19,564 nt of DNA from the NCBI GenBank assembly GCA_015501055.1, contig JADNYV010000628.1, positions 1 to 19,564 of the forward strand. Reading direction: 5' to 3'. A program made the translations under genes and the position numbers. A model generated the notes under the pieces. It did no database searches. It saw only the letters and a list, made by a program, of their open reading frames with translations, and was not told the DNA's origin. This DNA is from Mucidula mucida (taxonomy: Eukaryota > Basidiomycota > Agaricomycetes > Agaricales > Physalacriaceae). This document shows, in pieces, positions 1 to 11,182 of this stretch; positions within the stretch are counted from its first letter, which is position 1; each line of letters starts with the position of its first letter.

Positions 1-248
1 CTGCTTGCTATACCGCCCTTAATATCTGCCTTTGATGTTGTAAAAGCTCTGCTTCATTTTAATAGGCATTATGGTAGTTCTCATTCCTTTACTGCCCTTT
101 GGTAAGCCTTGTATACTGCTGTCAAGAACGTCTTATGTTGCTTCTCCCAGAAACCAAGATTGGATGACAGACAAGCCATTCTGGATTGTCCTTATTATTA
201 ATACACTGGTGGAATTTGCATACTATTTGCCTCTTACCTGGCTCCCCA

Positions 249-302
249 GTGAGTATTTGAGCTCATATTAAAGTTTAGGCATAGCTCATGCACCTCTTAC
301 AG
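249..302 (+). other. Spliceosomal intron in the MFS relic
   Basis: A 54-bp interval begins GTGAGT and ends CTTACAG. It interrupts the codon after WLP in phase 1, and removing it restores a TFAS motif expected at this place in MFS transporters. Size and borders are typical of basidiomycete introns. The splice sites survived although the exons decayed, so the gene was probably lost fairly recently. Confidence 0.65.
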
Positions 303-626
303 CATTTGCTAGCAACCTCAACATTAGCGCCTCACAATCGTCTTTGGCTATTGCGCTTTTAAATGATGAGACACATTGTTTGGAACCTATAGCTTATTTC
401 TAAACACGAGTAAAGGTTCATTCCTAATTAGTTGTGTATCACTTGACTACCTCTTTGACAAGTTGAACCCATGGTCTTTAGCTCTTTGTATACTTTTTCC
501 TGTCTCACTGGCCACCTTCATCATCTTTTAAAAGCCTCATCAGCCTCATCTGCTTTGGTATTGCATATGACAGCCTTGCGAGAAGTTGGACATGTCTGTG
601 GTCTGGGTTTATTAAACCTGTTGTGA

Positions 627-671
627 GTAAGTCTTCACCTCTGAATATCTAGCATTGAACCGCACTTGCAG
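627..671 (+). other. Second intron in the MFS relic
   Basis: A 45-bp interval begins GTAAGT and ends CTTGCAG. Joining exon ends 626 and 672 gives PVVKDNPNLAT, which matches the expected family segment (a basic residue followed by D-[DN]-P). A GTGAGT at 623 is a nearby alternative donor but gives the wrong frame. Confidence 0.62.
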
Positions 672-957
672 AGGACAATCCAAACCTTGCAACATACCTC
701 TTTAAGTACCTGTTACTGTCTCGAGGGCTGGAAAACATATTGGCTACACCAATCTTCACCTCTTTGATTGTGTCTGTGTTGTCTTTGACAGGCAACCTAG
801 CAAATGCAATGTTTCCCATAAGTGGAGGGCATTTCAAAAAAATGTTATTTTATTTGTTGGAATATGTCTTGCAGGCACTGGAGGATTTGGTGTGCTTGGA
901 TGGGGCATGGATTTGCATAAAAGGTGGTGGAGTATGATCAATGCTACCAGTCTATGA

Positions 958-1607
958 AATATTACTACTGCAGGAAAAAAAAATTGCCTGGTTTTTGCAA
1001 CAAATATAATTGTGGTAATGTACATATAATAATACTAGAGGTTTTCAGAATATACACAATAACCTATAAAGAATGAGCTGACACTACTTCTTAAGCATTT
1101 TCTGTAATGTTTATCTCTTAAGGACAACTTTTGTAGACTCCTGCTACAATGAGACATTAGGCAGCCTTCATTAATCTATTGTCAATTTTGAATTTGGCCC
1201 ACCCATCACAATCCTAACTTCAAGACTCTGCAAGCGCACTAGTCCTGATAAATTGAACACCACTAGAGGTACAAGACATAAACACCTTGCTTAGAAGCAA
1301 CAAAAAGGTAGACATGTACTATCCCGCTAACCAAAGGCTATCTTCAGTTCGCTCAATGTGGCCTTGTTTCCTTCAATTAAGCCCGCCGTGTCCGCAATGC
1401 AACATGTCAACCGCACAGATGTGCTCTGCAGCTCTAATTGCTCTAATGTGTCTGCAATATTGTTCTTTAACCATTGGATAAGGTTATTGTTTCACCCAGT
1501 AACCTGCAGCCTGTGTAGGCATAGCACAGACAATTGCAAATTGCACAACTCAGATAGTGGTGCGTTCAGAAAGGCATTTGTGTCGGCACCATAGATACTG
1601 AGCACAT
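958..1607. other. Region without a supported gene
   Basis: AT-rich sequence between the MFS relic and the F-box fragment. On the minus strand around 1330-1480 one frame reads a leucine-rich segment (TLEQLELQSTSVRL, later ATLSELKIAF), which could be a distal remnant of the F-box gene. It has no start, no clear splice connection and ends in a stop, so I do not call it. Nothing else is recognisable. Confidence 0.4.
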
Positions 1608-2069
1608 TCAGATGAGGGAAAGGATTGTGAGCAGTGAAGGATTGTTCTCTACCCCACCCAAGCAAAGTGTGACATTCTTTTTATCAAGAAGTTGTAGAAG
1701 CTTGGTATACGGCTGAACCAAGGGAGATTTCCCGTTTCCAAATAAGGGTACCTCTTTGAAGAGAGTTAGGCCGGTGATGGATACAGAGAGTGTTTTGTGC
1801 GGTGAACTCAAAACCTTCATGAGCTCCTGCACATGATGGTTAGATGGGATGAAGAGCAAGAGGGGTGCATAATAATGGCGGCAAATGCAGGTCCAAGTTG
1901 GGTGAATAAGCACATACTGCAGAAGGATGGCTTTATTGAGAGCGAGGTGGGAAATAATGAGGTCAGGTATCTCTGTGGGTACAAGCCCAAATGGCCCATT
2001 CAAAGCATTTAAACGCTTAGGATGGTGGAAAAACTCTGCAATGTAATCATGAAGAGTGTTGAATGTCAT
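1608..2069 (-). pseudogene. F-box-domain protein fragment
   Basis: A minus-strand frame of 153 codons starts at ATG 2069 and stops at TGA 1608-1610. Residues about 28-60 look like an F-box: GLVPTEIPDLIISHLALNK followed by a W and a CRHYY stretch. The next segment, with VLSSPHKTL and then SITGLTL, fits the region after the F-box in many mushroom proteins. Complete members run to 400-600 residues with a leucine-rich C-terminal half; this one ends just where that half should begin. The same frame is open upstream to 2279, but the residues before ATG 2069 do not look like part of the family. F-box proteins recruit substrates to SCF ubiquitin ligases; whether this fragment is expressed cannot be told. 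An intron near 1600 leading to further exons is possible but I found no clear donor site. Confidence 0.48.
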
Positions 2070-2624
2070 GGTGGGGAAAGAAAATATGAAGCCTTCCAAG
2101 AAATAGAAGTGAAATAGATTGATCTGAACCTTTAAGATTGTTTCTCCACAATCAAGCATCCAAGAGCTGCACAAACCTCGCCTATGGCTGGCATACACAA
2201 ACTCTCTTACACAGGCGTACTTTGTATATTGCTCATTGTGAATGTGAAGTACATATCGCTGTGAAGAACATGAGAACACTAGGAGCTTTTAGCATTTAAA
2301 ACATTGCACATCTTGTATAAGACACAATGCTGGAAATGGGGAGGGCAGGCGGAACAATTCTAGGGGCCAGTAAAGTATGCTACACTTTCTTGGCAACATT
2401 TACACATCAATTCCAAGACGTTTGAACATCTAGAACGTCTACCCAACTAGCCTGACCCGCTGACGGAGGAAATATCCCGTCTTGAACACATAATATCCAC
2501 CTTGGCAACCCTACAAATATTAACTTTAGGGTTCTACGTACCGGCTCCACATGTTTCTAGGCTGCCTTGGAAAGAAGTTTTTAAGAAGTCATTGTTGAAC
2601 CTTTTGGGAGTATTGAGTTTAATG
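2070..2624. other. Intergenic region left of the copia element
   Basis: No supported gene. It holds the sequence upstream of the F-box fragment and the original target region of the copia insertion. A plus-strand frame at 2502-2735 runs across the LTR boundary and is a chance ORF. Confidence 0.45.
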
Positions 2625-2629
2625 TTAAC
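2625..2629. repeat. Target site duplication TTAAC (left) of copia
   Basis: TTAAC sits directly outside the left LTR and is repeated at 12522-12526 directly outside the right LTR, almost 9.9 kb away. The match fixes both ends of the element. Confidence 0.85.
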
Positions 2630-2831
2630 TGTAAGAACAGAGTGGACACATAAGTACACGAATAGATCTATAGGTACAATGAGCATGTTAATAAGTAAGA
2701 GAAGTAAAACTACTCACCCTCAGATGTTGTGGTAGACAACAAACAACTGAGGGTGATTGGTAACTACAAAACACTTAAATACCATAATGTCCGGCAAATC
2801 CCGGTGTGCACCACCTACTCATTCCTTAACA
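2630..2831 (-). repeat. copia 3' LTR
   Basis: 202 bp, plus-strand reading TGTAAGAACAG to CCTTAACA. It aligns over its whole length with 12321-12521 at about 95 percent by eye. It is the 3' LTR because the purine tract of the minus strand lies at its inner edge. Confidence 0.9.
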
Positions 2832-2842
2832 CTCCCCCTGGT
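2832..2842 (-). other. copia polypurine tract
   Basis: The minus strand reads ACCAGGGGGAG directly against the 3' LTR start (TGTTAAGG). This is the expected position and composition of the plus-strand primer in LTR elements. Confidence 0.75.
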
Positions 2843-2854
2843 GTCACACCTCCT

Positions 2855-5800
2855 CTAGTTGAGACCCATCTGCCTAACAAACTTCTCATGAGTCGCCCTT
2901 GGTAACGCCTTCGTCAGGATGTCGGCAATATTCTCCTTTGTTGATATTGCCGTAATGGTAATTTTGCCATCCCGGACGCGATCCCAAATATAATGGAATC
3001 AAACATGAATATGCTTTGATAACTCATGCACCTTGTTCGTCTCGGTAAGGCTAATGGACCCAAGGTTGTCGCCAACGAGCGAGAAGGGAAAATCCTCGCA
3101 AAGACCCACTTCGTCAAGCCAGTTCTTCATCCACATGGCTTATTGAGCTCCCCAACTCGTAGAGATGTACTCTGATTCAATTGACAATAGCGCAACAACA
3201 ACCTGACACTTAGCCGACCATGATACAGGCGCGCCTCCCATGAAGAAGATATATCCTAAAGTTGAACACCGAGTATCCACACATCCTGCCCAATCCGCAT
3301 CCACATACCCAAGAGGTTCAACACCTTGCCCTGCCTCTATGCTATTCACTGTGCGGTACAAGATCCCATAGTTGAGCATGCCACGAACATAACAGCAAAC
3401 ACTAAACAACAACTTCTAGTGTTCAGGTGCAGGATTGCTCTGTACATGGCCAAGCGCGCTGCATGCGAATGAAAGATCAGGTTGAGTACCGGAGCTGCCC
3501 CAAATGATACAGCCAAGAATAGGACGATAAGATTTTGTCGACATGAACTCGGTTTTGTCGGATGTCATGGGTTGAACGCAAATGCGGACTTGACAGTTGA
3601 GAGGAAGAGAAGTGAATAGTGGATACAGACCCATAAGTCAAAGTATTGCAGAACCTTCTCGAAATAGGCTGTCTGAGCAATCACAGTATCACCGCCTTTG
3701 AAGCGCTTAACCGTGAGACCTAATAGAAGGTTAAACACATTGGTATCAGTCAGGTCCCACTTCTCTGCAAATTCTTGTAAGACCCGATCCAACTCTTCCT
3801 TTGATGATGATGCGCTGAGGACGTTGTCTGTATGCATTGTCGTAATGCAGAATTCCCCATTGTCGCGGTATCTGGAGCAAACACATGGGTCAGCCTTTGA
3901 GGAAGTGAAACCCAACTTGCGATAACGGTCCTCCAGTGTCATGTACTAGATATGACCAGCCTGCACCATACCATATAACAGCTGTTTCAACATATAGACC
4001 TTCGACTCCTCCCCCGGTTTGACAAACCCTTTCGGCTGCTTCATGTACGCCGGTTTGTCTAACCATCCATTGAGGTAAGCTGCCAAAAAGTCCCACTGCT
4101 TAAAATACAACTGACAAACTGCGCCAATAGCAATCAACATCCGTGTCGACTCCATCCTCGCGACCATGGCCCACTTACTCCCATACTCATCACTCCACAT
4201 CAAATCTCCTCGCAACACATACCGTCCTTTCGATTTGACGATACTGCCATCACCTTTGACTTTCAAATTGTACACCCACATCCCCTCAAGAAGATGTACA
4301 CCCTCGGGCTTCTCCACCAACTCCCACACATCTCGCTTCACAAGAGTATCATACTCCTTCTGCATGGCAGGCATCCAGAGATTGGGGTCCTTCATGGCTT
4401 GCTCGTACAACCGGGGAATATGTACATCAATGCCGCCCTTCACCAGACTCGCGAAGACCCAAGGACTCTCAAAGTAAGGTTCCATCTCTGGGTGTTCATT
4501 TACCACATCAACCATGTTGACAGACGGACGAACAGTATTGCGTGCCCAATCTTCGCCAGCAAGACAAGCTTCCATTTCCACATGCTCAGCAGCTATCATC
4601 TTTATGGCTTGTTCTGAGGGCTTCGGAATGCATGATGAACGACGTGGTGCGGGCGGAGGTGACGGTGGACAACTTGGAGGAGAGCTGGATGTAGGAGTTG
4701 ACGGCAATGATGTTACGCCAGACGAGGATACATCAGGCGACGCGACACGAACAGGCGCAGCTGGTTCAAACACAATATTATTGTTGTCAGCAGTTCGCGT
4801 GTGGTGCACGGTACCCTCTTCAAATATGATGTCGCAAACCTCAAAGACATTGTCGCAACGAGGATTATAAATGTGATACCCACGCCATCTCATATACTTT
4901 ATCATGACTCTATGCTAACCTTGTTGGCCTAGTTTGCCCTCAACTTGGTCAAGATCTTTCACCCAAACATCACACCCCCAAGGTCAAAGGTGAGATATGT
5001 TCAACCGCTGTTTAGAGTTAAACCACCTCTGCCATGGTATAACGTCAGGGTGACGCGAAGACGGTATGAAGCCGCGAACGTAACAATGCGTGCTCGCAGA
5101 CTCTGCCCACCATTTCTTGTGGAGACCAGAATCCTCCAACTGTGTACAAGTTCCCTCAATAATTGTGCAATTCACGCGCTCAACCATGCCATTAGCTGAG
5201 GAAGAATCCTTGGGTACACGCTCACAACGAATACCCTTGGACTCGAGATAACCAATGAAGTGCTGGTTATCGAACTCTTGACCCTTGTCAAAACAAATGC
5301 AGAGGAGTTTGCAACCCGTCTGGTGCTCCGCCATGGTGTGAAACTTCTGAATGGCTGCAAGAACCCCAGCGGCAGTTTTTGAAGCAAGAAAGTATGGAAA
5401 ATAAAGCGATGTTCCCCCATCAGAACAAACCATTATGTAGACAGCCCCACCACAACTGACTGTGCGCGCTTTACCCCACAAATCAAGGCTTACACACTTT
5501 AAAGGCTCCCCCTCAGGTACAACTTCCTCATTAAAGGGACACTGTAAAATCTTCCCATATATGCAGTCCTCGCACATTCCATTCAATGTGCAACCGGTAA
5601 CCTGCAATCCATCCATAAGGTCCTTGTGCATCATTGACTTAATGACATAAACATCCCCGTGGCCAAAGTGTTGATGTCATGTTTCCAAATCAGTGGGCTT
5701 GTTCCGCGAACAAGCACCAACCACAGCAGCGACAATATCTATGTTGTTGACAACCTCCACCTTATACAGCCTATGAGACCCAACTGATAACTTGAGCCTC

Positions 5801-6247
5801 CCTGACATTACTGTACGACCGGTCTTTGGTTCAACAACGTTCAACACCCCACCTTCCCATACTCCATAAAATCCTGCCACATCGAGTGCAGGAAGAGTGA
5901 TGAGATTCATAGCAAAGGTGGGTGTGTGCATAGCTTCCAGTTCAATTTTTCTGATCACCCCATCAGTACATTGAAAGACACAATACCTCGGCCCTCGGCA
6001 ACGAAGCGTCCTCCTTCATCAACTGCAGTGTTTCCCTTAACACGACTGCTCTTATACCATTTAAAACAACGTCAATCCTTGACGCAGTGGATGCTAGCCC
6101 CACTATCCAACTACGTCAGAATGGAAGAAGAAGACGAAATATTTGTGTGAACAGTACACGCATATGATACACTATCAATACCCTCCCCCTCACCAACACC
6201 AACACAGTCTAAAATGGCAGACGTTTCTCCTCAACATCGGAGTCTGT
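2855..6247 (-). pseudogene. copia pol: protease, integrase, RT, RNase H (broken)
   Basis: Pol portion of the polyprotein. The protease motif LDSGAS is at 6093-6110. The pre-integrase zinc site has HQHFGH and then C-x2-C near 5560-5680. The integrase core shows Asp in SLDLWG, Asp in FDKGQEF and Glu in MVERVN; the last two are 35 residues apart, as in D,D35E. The RT begins near 4520 and has the first catalytic Asp in WDFLAAYLNG (codon 4090-4092). The motif normally YVDD/YTDD reads HTDN at 3823-3834, so one catalytic Asp is gone. RNase H includes GYVDADWAGC near 3290. The natural end is TAG 2855-2857 after RQMGLN. In-frame stops lie at 6111, 6072, 5677, 4984, 4915, 3946, 3416, 3140 and 2999 (left base). 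Frame changes occur upstream of the protease (6113-6248), near 5971-5976 and near 3620-3650. Confidence 0.9.
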
Positions 6248-6994
6248 TTAACTGGTCAACGAGATGAAGGGAGTCGAGTACAATTTGCGACGTACCATAT
6301 TTGTCGGGGCGAAAGTGGATAGAGCGTAGGCTTCCATGGGGGTAATGATAGCAGCCGCAACAGATGGACCACTCAAAGAGGGCACGGTTGATTCAGAGTT
6401 CTTTGGCTGTTTTCCCTTGGGTGCTTTCCAACCCTTGGGAGCTTTACCTTCGCTTCCTCCGCCTGCAGCCCAGCAGTTGTCATGAGTATGGCCCATACAC
6501 CCACAATTCGTGCACTTTGGTCAACCTTACTGCGCCGCGAGCAAGGCTTGAAGGATCTGATGAACGGCGGTCTGCTCGGCCTCGGTAACGGACTTGGTGA
6601 TAGTCGTGAGCGGGTTGACCGTTGATGATGAAGCCTTATCTTTGTTTGCAAGCGTCCACCACTCAGAGAGACCTTCAGCAACAGCACTGTAGTCCTTCTT
6701 GCCCTGCTGAACCTGAATGGCAAGGGCAAATGACGACAAAAGACAATCAAAGAGGATAGGAATCATTTGGGCATCGTCAATTCCGCAACCGGCAGTGTTT
6801 GCCTGGGTCTGGAGTTTTGCGATGAGCTTGAGATGATCGGGGAATGTGCGCTTGCCACTGTTGATGAACTTTGCCATACAAAGGTCATCCCGGGCTTGGC
6901 TTTTAATGAGCTCCGTCTTCTGATCATACTTGGTCGACAGCTTCTTCCACATCAAAGCGGTGCTCTTGTTAGCATTGAGGGAGTGACCGTCGGG
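6248..6994 (-). pseudogene. copia gag, central and C-terminal part
   Basis: Continuation of copia gag after the gypsy insertion. The frame runs from NPDGHSLNANKS at the insertion edge through a helical Gag region of the UBN2/retrotran_gag type (MWKKLSTKYDQKTELIKS, later AKFINSG and IDDAQMIPILFDCLLSS). It then reaches a CCHC zinc knuckle, C-TN-C-GCMG-H-THDN-C, at 6473-6514, followed by a Lys/Gly-rich basic tail that would bind RNA. Two stops, TAA 6527-6529 and TGA 6521-6523, lie just before the knuckle, and a third, TAA, at 6248-6250. If the two adjacent stops were once CAA and CGA, the frame would read through without any insertion or deletion. No gag protein with a knuckle can be made now. 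Confidence 0.85.
6473..6514 (-). other. Gag CCHC zinc knuckle
   Basis: C-x2-C-x4-H-x4-C spacing is exact in the minus-strand frame. In retroelements this motif binds the genomic RNA in the virus-like particle. Confidence 0.85.
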
Positions 6995-6999
6995 GTTGG
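6995..6999. repeat. Target site duplication GTTGG (left) of gypsy A
   Basis: GTTGG directly outside the left LTR is repeated at 11875-11879 directly outside the right LTR. Keeping one copy joins the two halves of the copia gag in frame. Confidence 0.88.
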
Positions 7000-7529
7000 T
7001 GTTAGCGACTGACTATAGCCACGTGACTAAACCAGGTACCACAGCAAGAACTAAAGGGAAAAGTGTTTGCGTTCGTAAGACTAGGCTAGGCCAGGTGTAT
7101 AAACGAGATCGGAACTAAAGTACAATGATACTACACTACTGCTTATATACTAGTAGGTCTGTGTTTGAGACTCCTTGTCCATCCGTGTTTCCACTAGGGA
7201 TGCTCCACACCCTTGACCCAGTGTTGTATGCTACTAGTCCGTGAAACCATTAAATACGAGTGGTAACTGCATGTAAGTAATAATACTGAAACAACCATGT
7301 GTGCTACGAGTGTCGGCGGTGTGTATACAATAGGGAGTCCATGAGGTATCGGCATGTATGATGTCATCCATGTGTTGGACGTGTGTCCGACATGAGTACG
7401 GCTTCGGTAATGAAAAGGGGTATGATCGGTGACAAAACAGATGATGAAACGGTCCGTTGGTTGATAAGACAAGGCCCCCGATAAGATATGATAAGATGTG
7501 AAAATGTGAAAATATGGCGATTCATAACA
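7000..7529 (-). repeat. gypsy A 3' LTR
   Basis: 530 bp, plus-strand TGTTAGCG to TTCATAACA, with TG/CA ends. On the minus strand it has a TATATAAG box at 7142-7149, 32 bp before the presumed RNA start at 7117. It is the 3' LTR since the purine tract touches its right edge. It could promote transcription leftward into the remaining copia gag. Confidence 0.92.
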
Positions 7530-7540
7530 TCACCCCCTCC
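7530..7540 (-). other. gypsy A polypurine tract
   Basis: The minus strand reads GGAGGGGGTGA directly before the LTR start TGTTATG. The pol stop codon TAA (7541-7543) immediately precedes it. Confidence 0.8.
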
Positions 7541-10500
7541 TTAAGGCACAAGTTCCATTCTGCGCCAGAGTCGCTCCATGAGGGCTGCAGAGGGTAGCGT
7601 GATGTCGAGGGGTTTGGTATCGGGCGGTGGCATAGGTTGGAATAGATGTGATGGAAATTGCGACATGGGGACTTCAATGCGAGCAAGCGCGGGTGGCTTC
7701 GGCTTGTTCGGATATTGTTGGTGGAAATCGCTGATGGCTTCATTGGCATTTTTGAGATTGCATGCCGCTTCCCATGTCTGCTTGTGTGTGCCATAACCCT
7801 TCTAGTGAACCTTGTATTGAAAACCACCGCGGTACTTCCGGGAATTTACCACTTTCTCGACCTCCCATTCCGGTTCGGCTCCTTCCAGCACAGGTGGTGG
7901 ACACGTGTCTCGGGGTTGCGTTGGAAATTGCGGCTCATGGTAAGGCGTCAACAGGGCCTCATTGAACACGGGATGAATGCTTTTCCACGTGTGAGGAATC
8001 TGGAGCTTGTAAGAGCTCGTCCCGACTTTCTTGATCACTTTAAACGGCCCGAAGCGTTTGTCATCGAGCTTCTTCATTGGTCGGTCCGTACTGAGATTTG
8101 TCCCTTCCAGCCATACTTTGTCGCCTTCCTTGTACTCCACTGCCTCTGTCCGTTTCCTGTCATAAAACCGTTTCATGTCCTCTTTGGCCATCTTCAATGC
8201 CAACCCCACTTCGTCCCATGTTTTCCTCATGCCGTCGGCAAACTCCTGCGCAGTCTCATTTCTCGATGCCGTTTTTGGGGCGGTGCCTTTGTAGGGGTGT
8301 CTGCCCATGTCTGCAAAGAACAGAGTGACTTTGGTTGCCGAGTGTACCCGATCATTGTAAACAAATTCGGCAGAGGGTAGCCATTCGTGCCAGTCGTTCT
8401 GATGGTAGTTGACAAATAACCGTAAGAAATGTTCTATCTCTTGGTTCAACCGTTCTGTCTGCCCATTTGCCTGTGGATGATATGCCATTGTAAAGTTTCC
8501 CTGTATGCCCAACAACCGGTACAACTCCTTCATGAAACGCGAGTGGTATTGTGGACCGCGATCATGTATCATCTGTCGTGGCATCCCATGTATGGGGAAA
8601 ATGCGATCACGGTAAATGCGGGCCATGCCTTCTGAGGTCAGGGTGGTGTGTGTTGGTATAATCCGTAACCGCTTTGTGAAATGGTCCACAAACATGCTAA
8701 TCACGTTGTATCCTCCCGATTCCGGCAGTTCTCCGATCATGTCCGTCCCTACTACCTCCCATGGCTTGCTTGGCACATTAATAGGGTAGAGGGGTGCGGC
8801 CGGCTTCGTGCAATGTGACTTTGTGGCCTGGCATTTTTGACACCCTTCCACGTATTCGCGGACGTCTCGGCTGATTCCGGGCCACCAATAGGTGCGTGTG
8901 ATCAATTCGAGGGTCTTGTATCGTCCCGGATGCCCTGCAAGCTGTGCATCATGGTGCATTCCAATAACTCTTCCCCGCAATTCCTTGTCCTTCGGTATGT
9001 AAATATGATCTTTCCATATAATAAGTCCATTTTCCTTCTCTTCCCATCCTTTTTCTTTGTTTTCTAATGCTTTTTGTACGTATCTGTCTTTGTTTCCTTT
9101 TCTTTGTTGGATTTTGTTAAGTAATTTGTCCTCCGGTGTATCTACTGTATGTAAAGAAAATTGAATTTGTGAAATAAAAAACTCTGGCTGGAGCAAAACA
9201 ATGTTTTTGTTATCTTTTTCCCCCTTCTCAAGGCCTGTCATCCTTGACAAGGCATCAGCTTTTCCCATTGTCCTGCCTGGCTTATGAATCATTTGTATGT
9301 CATATTCTGCCAACTCTGTAACCCATTGCGCCTGTCTCCGGTTCAACTTCTGCAGCTTCCTGAAGTACTGCAGGTTTTAATGATTGGTGAAAACCTCCAC
9401 TGTCTCCTTAGCACCTAGGAGATATTGCCGCCAGTCGTTGATTGAGTCCATAATAGCCATCATCTCTTTGTCGTAGATCTCATAATTGCGCTCCAATTCG
9501 TTCAGCGCGCGAGACCGGAAGGCTACTGGTCTCCATTTTCCGTCAACAAACTGGGAAAGAACCGCCCCGTTCGCATAGTTCGAGGAGTCTGCCTCGACTC
9601 AAAACTTGCCATTGTCGCGTGGTACGATCAGAACGGGTTCTTCCGTCATCCTCCACTTCAACTCCTCAAACGCCTCATGCTGCTCCATGCCCCAAATCCA
9701 CTCGCCCTTCCCGGTTAGCGATGTCAATGGCTTTGCTACTCCCGCAAATCCCCGGATGAAACATCGGTAAAAGTTGCAGAAGCCCAGAAATGACTGTACT
9801 TCCTTCTTCTTCGTCGGCTCCTTCCATTCCTTCACTACGGCCACTTTTGCCGGATCCATCTTCACTTCTCCTCCTCCAACACTAACTCCCAAGTAGTCTA
9901 CAGTATGTGCCTCAAAACTACATTTCTCGGGTTTTAAATACAACTTATTTACTCGTAATATTTCTAATACTTGTCGTACGATATGCCTATGTTCTTCCAA
10001 CGTGTTCGTAAAGATAAGTATGTCATCCAAGTAAACTATAACATGTCCTTCATTGATCAGCTCCTTCAGAATGTGATTCATGAACAATTGGAATGTCGCC
10101 GGCGAGTTTGTAAGTCCGAAGAACATGACTGAGGGCTCGAACAGGCCTTGGTTTGTTCTAAACGCCGCTTTCCACTCATCACCTTCTTTGATCCGGATGT
10201 TATTGTAACCCCATCGGACATCCATCTTTGTGAAAACCTTTGCTCCCTTCAACTTGTCGATAAGCTCCTGAATCAACGGCAAGGGATATTGGTTCTTGAT
10301 TGTCATGTCGTTCAACTTCCAATAATTCTGTACTGGCCAAAGGCTTTCATCCTTCTTCTTGACAAAGAAGAAGGGTGATGCCATAGGTGAAATTGATGGC
10401 TGTATGCGTCCCGTGCGTATGTTTTCCTCCAAGAACTCGTCTAATGCCTTCTGCTCGGATGGACTAAGGGGATAGACCTTGCAGTCAACCGGTTTGGAAC

Positions 10501-11182
10501 CAGGCGTGAGTTCTATCGCGTGATCCCAGGGTCTTTGCTCCGGTAGCTTGTCAAAGTCCGCTTTGCTAAATACATCGGAGAATTCCTCAATGTAAGGTGC
10601 AGCAGCGGATGAAGGCTGTTGTGATCTCAGCTTTTCACCGCTTTTGCGATAGTTGTCCCAGTCCATCCAAAACAACCGCTCTCCCTCCTTCAGCTTCTCT
10701 TCTACATCTTCTCCTTCGTCTTCTGGCGAGTCATACTCGGGTAGATAGCCGCAGCGGTCTGGGCATCGATCAAAAGTCAACGTGGATTCCGTCCAGTTGA
10801 TCGTGGGGTTGTGATATCGTAGCCAGTCTAGCCCCAAAAAGATACTTGTTTTGCCAAGATTGGTGACGGCCAACTCAATCTTTTCGGTGTGGTCACCGAT
10901 CTTCATTTGTACCTCCACAAAACCTTTGATTGCCCCTCCCTCGTTTAGGGTTCCATCCGCATTGTAGACAGGAAGCTTGATTGGTAACTCCTTGATCGGG
11001 AGTCCGTTCTTCTCAATGGGAGATGCGGATTTTGATGAAACGGGTGAGGGAATAGAGGTTTGGATGAATAAGGAGGAGTCGCCTAGATCTGAAATAGAAT
11101 CCAGGACTTGGTAGGGTGGGGAATGATGATGTGTATCGTAAGGTAAGTGAAGTAGGTAGGTATTGTAACTGTCTACGCTATT
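7541..11182 (-). pseudogene. gypsy A pol: protease remnant, RT, RNase H, integrase, chromodomain
   Basis: One reading frame runs from 11182 to the natural TAA at 7541-7543, interrupted by TGA 9599-9601, TAA 9377-9379 and TAG 7802-7804. The N-terminal part keeps the C-terminal half of a retropepsin (LPVYNADGTLNEGG, later LGLDWLRYHNP) but no D-S/T-G motif. RT follows with YLDD at 10022-10033 intact. RNase H keeps VEAD, while the last Asp before QNLQYF appears as Asn (FTNH). Integrase has HHCC zinc ligands and D,D35E: Asp in GTDMIG, Asp in HDRGP and Glu in QTERLN, spaced 35. The C-terminus is a chromodomain (EWEVEKVVNSRKYRGG, then KGYGTHKQTWE); the 7802 stop replaces its conserved Trp. No ATG occurs in the frame before about 10906. 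Integrase and RT residues look intact, yet no full polyprotein can be made without readthrough. Confidence 0.92.

Larger units (their letters stand above)
1..957 (+). pseudogene. MFS monocarboxylate-type transporter relic (3' part)
   Basis: This is the decayed 3' part of a fungal MFS transporter gene of the monocarboxylate-permease type; intact relatives are plasma-membrane proteins with 12 membrane segments. Exon 1 (to 248) encodes a segment ending DKPFWIVLIINTLVEFAYY then LPLTWLP. After a 54-bp intron, exon 2 gives TFASNLNISASQSSLAIALL. Later pieces read LISLICFGIAYDSLARSW, then SGFIKPV, and after a second intron DNPNLATYLFKYLLLSRGL and finally GFGVLGWGMD. The order and spacing match the second half of the family. 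The frame is broken: a stop at 401-403, frame changes before 445, near 528-536 and near 855-865, so no functional protein is possible. The 5' part lies outside the window. Family assignment rests on remembered motif patterns, not a search. The last recognisable frame ends at a TGA at 955-957. Confidence 0.72.

Noticed and set aside
1287..1594. Overlapping plus-strand ORFs of 64 and 78 codons
   Set aside because: Cys/Ser-rich translations without a start context, domain or splice support; one minus-strand frame here is at least as suggestive.
2623..2629. Setting the left copia LTR start at TGTTAAC (2623)
   Set aside because: The repeat shared by both LTRs begins at 2630, and only that boundary yields identical 5-bp flanks (TTAAC) on both sides.
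4166..4870. Several plus-strand ORFs opposite the copia RT
   Set aside because: They are shadows of the RT frame on the minus strand and show no family features.
7658..8380. Long plus-strand ORF (240 codons) and its counterpart at 16438-17172
   Set aside because: They are antisense to the gypsy integrase and chromodomain frame, whose motifs are clear. The plus-strand translation has no recognisable domain.
9377..9601. Shared TGA and TAA in both gypsy copies as a sign of programmed readthrough or recoding
   Set aside because: Both stops lie in the tract of near-perfect A-B identity, so sharing is explained by conversion. The codons are plausible CGA and CAA transitions, and an adjacent catalytic Asp is also lost.
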